A stretch of 64,000 nt of DNA from Phialocephala subalpina (lineage: Eukaryota > Ascomycota > Leotiomycetes > Helotiales > Mollisiaceae). Under the pieces are notes generated by a model, which made no database searches, was not told the origin of the DNA, and saw only the letters and a program-made list of their open reading frames with translations. The DNA lies in NCBI GenBank assembly GCA_900073065.1, contig FJOG01000019.1, positions 606,887 through 670,886 of the forward strand, in the 5' to 3' direction. The translations under genes and the position numbers were made by a program. Positions 58,793 through 64,000 of this stretch are shown piece after piece (the stretch's first letter is position 1; the number at the start of each line of letters is the position of its first letter).

Positions 58793-60021
58793 CTACAAAT
58801 TCTTCCTCAGAAACTCTATCTGGACCTTGATGTTCTCCTCAAGACCCGGCCCATCATATACACCAAAATGGCTGTATCCCCTCACGACATGAATCTGCTT
58901 TGGCTCCAAAGCAAGTTGGTACATGGCCAGTTGATTATCAGTCCCGACTGTCTCATCATCATCAGCCACAACCATCAAAAAGGGCGTCGGCGCAATCCTA
59001 TGAATGAACGACTTCGGTTCATGCGCCATAAGGTTGAACATCGACTGCAACGTCACCTCATTCTTCCAATTCCCTCCAATCTTCTTCATGTCCTCCATGA
59101 AGTGGTACGCCGCAGGCGAGTTCAAAATCGCCATCGATCTCCCACTCTCAGCTTCCTCGGGACTTGTAGGACTAACAGGAATCATGACCGATGGATTCCC
59201 ACCCCTAATTCCTGCTCGATTGGCAAAGATACCAGGAAGCATTTTTACCAGGGGCTTGGTATGGATCTCCCCAGATACGAATGGTGTTTGTGCTATGACG
59301 GTTTTGATACGTTTGTCTACCGCGGCGGCACAGATTACATTCCCACCTGAGAGACTGGTTCCCCAGTACGCGATTCTCGTAGCGTCGACCTCGGGTTGAG
59401 AAGCGGCGAAGTCGAAGGCGTCAAAGTAATCTCTGACTTGGTGGACTGGGTCGATTTCGTTCCTGGGGAGTCCATCACTGTCTCCGAAGTTGCGGTTGTC
59501 GTATACGAGTGTGTTCCATCCTTCTGCTTGGAATCGTTGGGCGAAGTTGTCGAGGTTCTGGAGCTTGATTCCTGAGAACTGGTTTGGTCAGTAAGTGTTT
59601 CATATAGTACAGTTCTGTTGGTCGAAGGGTACATACACCGTGGCTCATGATTATGCAAGGGCCTTTTGAAGTTGCGGGGTAGAACCACGCTCGTAAAGTT
59701 ACGCCATCGAGACTTTTGAACTCGACATCACGTCGATTGGTCGTCATCTCGAAATACCTATCATGGAAGATAGTTCGATGGGATAGGAGAATGTGAGGGA
59801 GGGCTCTTTCTTTTGTTCAACCTACAGAAACTCACATACATTGCACCATCCAATCGAATCCGCGTCTTGGGATCATTTTCAAAGGTTCCGACACCATCGG
59901 AACCGGGTCGGGGTCGGAGACTTCGCCCTTCTGAAACATACACAAAGCTCATTCCGATCACAATCGGAATCAGCGTCAAGACGTGATAATATAGTCGGAA
60001 CCGAAATCTTGGGAAAGCCAT
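58793..60021 (-). CDS. Alpha/beta hydrolase with an N-terminal membrane anchor
   Basis: Three exons (59840-60021, 59639-59757, 58793-59571) give 359 residues in one frame. The N-terminus has one hydrophobic span (YYHVLTLIPIVIGMSFVYV), either a signal anchor or a signal peptide. The hydrolase core follows: FKSLDGVTLRAWFYPA, CIIMSHG (oxyanion region), WNTLVYDNRNFGDSDG and the nucleophile elbow YWGTSLSGGN. The C-terminal catalytic Asp lies in FLMVVADDDETVG and the His in VRGYSHFGVYDGPG. It belongs to the fungal dienelactone-hydrolase/X-Pro dipeptidase-like hydrolases; the substrate is unknown. The second intron could end at 59572 or, with another donor, at 59557; both stay in frame. It is divergent from the dehydrogenase at 60171. 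Confidence 0.88.
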
Positions 60022-60170
60022 TTTATTCTCCGCCTTCCAAACCACTAACCCGGAACAAATTCCGTAGTTCAGAACTTATACTTTCGTCCCAAATGAGCTG
60101 CTTCGACAGCTTCGAGACAGAAAAGAAGAGAAAAACAGAGATTGTTGCCTCGAAAGAAGCTACATCAACA
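60022..60170. promoter_or_regulatory. Shared divergent promoter of the hydrolase and dehydrogenase genes
   Basis: Only 149 bp separate the two start codons, so the genes very probably share control. It contains CCGGAACAAATTCCG, a CGG-type inverted pair (CCGGAA...TTCCG) at about 60051-60065, of the kind Zn2Cys6 regulators bind. A regulator of that class is encoded 1.4 kb away. The link is inference. Confidence 0.5.
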
Positions 60171-61346
60171 ATGCCAAAATCCATCCTCCCCCGCGAAGGC
60201 CTCACACTGGAAGCCTTATTCGCTCCAATCCGTCAGATACTCCTTCAGCCTCTCCTCACCGGATCACTCCTACTGGTCAGGTATCAATATCTTGATTATA
60301 TTCAGAGATGGGTGTCGCCAAAAGCATTCAACAATTTTCGATCAACCAAGGCGCTGACCGCTTTGAGCGTTTTATTCAGCATTGGTCTCTTGCGAAAAAT
60401 CAACAACGCTCTATCTCGGCTTGTCCTGAATAACTTCACCCACGATGATACATGGGACTGGTCCAAAGAAGTTGTTGTCGTGACGGGAGGAAGTGGCGGG
60501 ATAGGAGCTTTGATGGTGCAAATGTTCGCGGATAAAAACATCACTGTCATCGCTTTGGACATCACTCCTCCAAGAAAGCCATTCTCATGCAAGTTCCCTA
60601 CCCCAATTCCCAGTCATCACAATCAATACTGACAAGTCTTTTCATTACAGCGCCCAAAGTCCACTTCTACAAACTCGACATAACCTCTACCACCTCCATC
60701 CAGGATGTAGCCTCCCTCATCCGCAAATCGCATGGCGATCCAACCGTCCTAATCAACAACGCCGGAATCGGCACCTCCAAAACTATCTTCGACGAAACCG
60801 AAACCGAAATACGCCGCACATTCGACGTAAATACCATCTCTCATTTCCTCCTCGTCAAAGAATTCGTTCCAGAGATGGTGAGGGAGAATCATGGACATAT
60901 TGTTACGGTGGCGAGCATGGCGAGCTTTTTGGTGCATGCAGGGAATGTGGATTATACGTGTACGAAAGCGAGTGCGTTGGCATTTCATGAGGGGCTGGGA
61001 CAGGAGTTGAAGGGGAGGTATGGGGCGGGAAGGGTGAGGACTAGGTGAGTTTATTTTCCCTCTCTTGTATGTTGCTGTAGCGCTGATTCGGTTGTTGTGT
61101 AGCATCGTTCATCCAACGTGGATTCGAACACCGTTGATCGAAAGGTTGACTTCGAAGCCGGAGTTTAAGGACTTCGTGCTGGAGCCGGAGACGGTGGCTG
61201 AGGCGGTCGTGGAGCAGGTGTTGTCGGGGTATGGTGGGCAGTTGATTTTACCTGCGCGTTTGGGTCTGATGTCGGGCGTGAGAGGATTCCCCTCATGGTT
61301 GCAGGAAAGTATGAGGAATGGGGTTAACCAGGTTTTGAAGACCTGA
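60171..61346 (+). CDS. Short-chain dehydrogenase/reductase (membrane-associated, RDH/17beta-HSD-like)
   Basis: Exons 60171-60588, 60651-61044 and 61103-61346 give 351 residues. A hydrophobic N-terminal region of about 85 residues (LLQPLLTGSLLLVRYQYLDY, LTALSVLFSIGLLRKI) precedes the Rossmann fold. The cofactor loop is VVVVTGGSGGIGAL, followed by VIALDITPPRKPF, LINNAGIG and the active site VASMASFLV with YTCTK (Tyr-x-x-x-Lys). A C-terminal segment has HPTWIRTPLIERL. The class oxidises or reduces lipid or retinoid-type alcohols and ketones with NAD(P); N-terminal hydrophobicity suggests ER or lipid-droplet location. The first intron starts with GCAAGT, a GC-AG intron required by phase. An upstream in-frame ATG exists at 60093. 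It ends 17 bp from the 3' end of the regulator gene. Confidence 0.9.
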
Positions 61347-61363
61347 AGCAGAATCCAACATTC

Positions 61364-63534
61364 TTATATCGGTGGCGAATGCGTCCATTGTCGATTATCC
61401 CATGCGTTGATACCCTGCGGCTGTGGAAATGGGTGGTCTGCGGTCCATTCGATGCTTTCTGCGGCCATCATTTGAGAAAGAAAGGAAGAGAAGGATTCGG
61501 ATCTTGGAGTCAATTCGTTTTGTATTTCTGTTTCTTCCTTCCACCCACTGCTCGTCGAATCCGGGGTTTTGATGTTTGAGGATATTTCATGCAAGATAAG
61601 CTGAGGACCAATCCCTAGAGGGTCGTATCCCAACCTCTTCATCGCATTTTCCAGAGTCGAGACTTTTTGGCAGAGATGCTCCGATCCCGTGCCCGAAGTG
61701 CAGCACGCTTTGAGGATCTGGAGGCCAGTGAAGATATCTCGAGGCGCATTGCTGAACTGCAGCGGCGCATGTCGGACGGCCAGATAAAGCGCTGCAACAG
61801 CCGACAAAACGAAGAAGTTGAAGTTCACAGCTTGGAGTTCGTACATGGGAGTAGCTCTCCGAAGCTCGCTGCAAGACCGGATAGTATCCGAAGCACTGGA
61901 GACGGCTTTGTGAGAGAGGTGTGGGTTTTGGCAGACGTTGTCGGAAGAAAAAAGATAGTGCTTGTAGAGACCAATCTTCAGTTGGTTCTTGCAGACAGCT
62001 ACCCATGCCTCGTTGAACTGGTCTCCAGGTGCACTGTTCGTGAGATCGAGATGATCTAGGTTATATGAGAGAGGTCGATTCATCGAAGTTGATAACGCCC
62101 ATTTATCGGTCTCGATGTCAAGAGAGATGCAGGTTGAGGGCTCCATCAATATGTAGTTGCTCCCAAGCTTCGGCATTCTGGGTACGAACCTCGCCGCGAT
62201 TCGAACATACTCGATGAGAGACGAAAGATAATACGAAGAACGATCCTTGAAGCGATTAGCATGATGGTCAGGGTGCTGAGGGATACACTCACATATTCAA
62301 GTATCCTATGATCCATATCCTCGTCGTGGAGTGTGAATGGGAAATTGATCATGAAGCTGAAACGTCGGTCTAGTACATAAATGCACCAGAACATCTTGGA
62401 CACCCAGCTCGGCTTTCCATCGAGCGATTTGTGAAGTCCCAGTTCTTGGCACATCTTTGCAGCAGTGCTGATTTTTCTCCAGGCGAGGACTGTCTCGTCG
62501 CACTGCAAGTGATAGATACTCTAATGAGCTTCCTTAGCAATCAGTATGGATATCTCTCTTGGGGAACATACCAACAAGGTTGCAATAGCGATATCCTTCA
62601 CATCAAACGTTGGCCCGCTCATCTTGGTCGTGAGCCTCTCGGACGCGATGGACAACAGGTTGCGGCTGACTTCGGTCTCTCTGTTTACCTTTGACGCGAG
62701 TGCACATGCTACAACTAGCCAGAGCAGATCCAAGTTTCTATCGTCGAGTTTATCATCCCACTCTGTGGTTCCTGTGCCTATGGCGGGGTCGAAAGTGTTG
62801 ACTGATGGGTCAATGATAGTACCGGCCAACACAAGCAAGGAATCGAACTGAATAAAAGGGTAGAAACGCTCGCCCTCGAATCGAAAGTATTCGATTAATT
62901 CACACGTTTCCATCCTTGAAAATGGGAAGATCGTAGGTATTGATGTGATGTGACTTGGCGTCAGAATGTCATCGACTGCGAACGAGGACGGAGGGGTAAA
63001 GGGGTCGGGTAGAATTTCGGATCCGACTTTTAGCGGCCGAGTCTCTTTCCCGGTTCCCGAGAGGCACGTCTCAATCTCGGATGCAGCCTGAATAAGAATC
63101 GCGTCCAACTCATCATCGTGAGCCTCCACATCAACAACAACATCAATATCAGGATCTTGACTGGACGCTTCGATATGCCTCAACGCCAGGTCCAGCGAGG
63201 ATTGTAATTGCCGCAATCCAGCCTCGAGATTTTGGTATCTAACTTTCGTCAGCCGCAGGCTTTTGTACTGCCCTTCCTCCTTACCTCGACGCGACTCCCA
63301 CGCTTGCACCTGGCGGTGAAGTCCCACACTCATAGGTACACCGAACTTTGCGATGCGTACATCTTTGGCATCGAGGCCCGCCGCTACACTTGAGCTTTCG
63401 TCTCTTACATTGATGGCTGTCAGTCTGTCAACAGCAGGCTTCCAAGATGGAGCTAGGGAGAGGACGAACCATGCGTTTCGAGTGTATTTCTGACGTCTCT
63501 TGCTCTGTCCTACTGCGCGTTGACCCTTTTCCAT
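61364..63534 (-). CDS. Zn2Cys6 fungal-type transcription factor
   Basis: Five exons (63470-63534, 63285-63416, 62572-63238, 62293-62520, 61364-62245) give 657 residues. After a basic N-terminus (GQSKRRQKYTRNA) the binuclear zinc cluster is complete: CHQCKRRKLKCSGGPRCQRC, then THRKVRC, six cysteines with normal spacing, split by the first intron. A coiled-coil-like segment follows (YQNLEAGLRQLQSSLDLALR). The middle homology region shows YFRFEGERFYPFIQF, MCQELGLHKSLDGKPSW and KMFWCIYVLDRRFSFMINFP. The factor is nuclear and binds CGG-type sites. It converges on the dehydrogenase gene with only 17 bp between coding ends, and the hydrolase/dehydrogenase promoter carries a CGG-like inverted pair, so local regulation is plausible. 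Confidence 0.92.
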
Positions 63535-64000
63535 GTTGCTCGACACTTTGGATGTTCGGATGGAGATGCCAAAGTCTATGATGGCATGCAGGAAGGAAAA
63601 TGAAGAGGCACGTCGTTGTCTTCCATACTCCGCAATTCTGTGGCGTACCTGGTGGCGAACCCCACAATCTCCGCTCCCGCCGTTCTTCACACCTTTGAGG
63701 TCTCAAGCGGAAGCCGGTAGTTAGAACCGGGGAAATTTCAAAGTTCGGTTTGGTACCATCCAGCGCTGCAGGTGTGGACATAGTGTGGTTGGAGACATGG
63801 AAGGCCTGGCTGGATTCGAAGCTGCGGCTGGGTTCCGCCACGTCGTTCCGAGGAGTCTCGGAATAAAACGTCACGTGCCTCATCACGATCAAAACGCGCC
63901 GTACTTTTCGGAACGACTAGTACCTGTGTCTTGAAGAAATAGTATTAAGAATAGAATCTAGACCCTCCCTATCCAGCCTGTCTTTACGCTGTGATCGAGT
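63535..64000. other. Upstream region of the regulator gene, to the window end
   Basis: A minus-strand frame with ATG at 63781 (MSTPAALDGTKPNFEISPVL) could be an upstream exon of the regulator, but no clean splice to the zinc cluster was found. Otherwise no signal. Confidence 0.35.

Overview
The window is nuclear DNA of a filamentous ascomycete (Pezizomycotina). The evidence is short introns (mostly 45-70 bp) with GT..AG ends in nearly every gene, HET-domain genes, a WSC-domain secreted protein, and a Tc1/mariner relic whose stop codons and active-site changes look like repeat-induced point mutation (RIP: C to T and G to A). A leotiomycete is my best guess, from general gene style only. No rRNA, tRNA or CRISPR was recognised. 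Exon coordinates below were worked out by hand from splice signals, reading-phase consistency and protein-family expectation.

Layout. 1-15 kb is ordinary gene space: a GFA/CENP-V-type protein, a Na+/Ca2+ exchanger, a mitochondrial-type 3-hydroxyacyl-CoA dehydrogenase, a TauD/TfdA-like dioxygenase, a nine-exon protein of unknown function and an amino-acid permease. 15.7-29.2 kb is an accessory island: a truncated HET gene, a secreted six-hairpin (GH88/GH105-like) glycosidase fused to about twelve cysteine-rich repeats, a RIP-degraded Tc1/mariner element with an exact 250-bp tandem duplication, a secreted WSC/glycine-rich protein, a broken Arg/Ala/Glu-rich gene end and degenerate repeats. 29-39 kb carries two proteins of unknown function, a class III CoA-transferase, a doubtful GNAT gene and adenylosuccinate lyase (ADE13). 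39.3-43.9 kb holds two HET-domain pseudogenes in tandem. 45-54 kb has two membrane proteins of unknown function and the divergent ribosome-biogenesis pair SSF1/RRP3. 55-63.5 kb holds a DHA1-type MFS transporter with a one-base deletion, a divergently transcribed alpha/beta hydrolase and short-chain dehydrogenase, and a Zn2Cys6 regulator that converges on the dehydrogenase.

How genes may work together. SSF1 and RRP3 share a 197-bp intergenic region and both act in ribosome assembly. The hydrolase, dehydrogenase and Zn2Cys6 regulator are packed tail-to-tail and head-to-head, with the transporter nearby, so they could form a small catabolic or detoxification cluster (inference). The two secreted island proteins share a modular, cysteine-rich design suggesting cell-wall, matrix or plant-polymer contact (inference). 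The most novel-looking item is the glycosidase with a 39-residue, six-cysteine repeat array, in which later units are separate exons while earlier units are fused into one exon.
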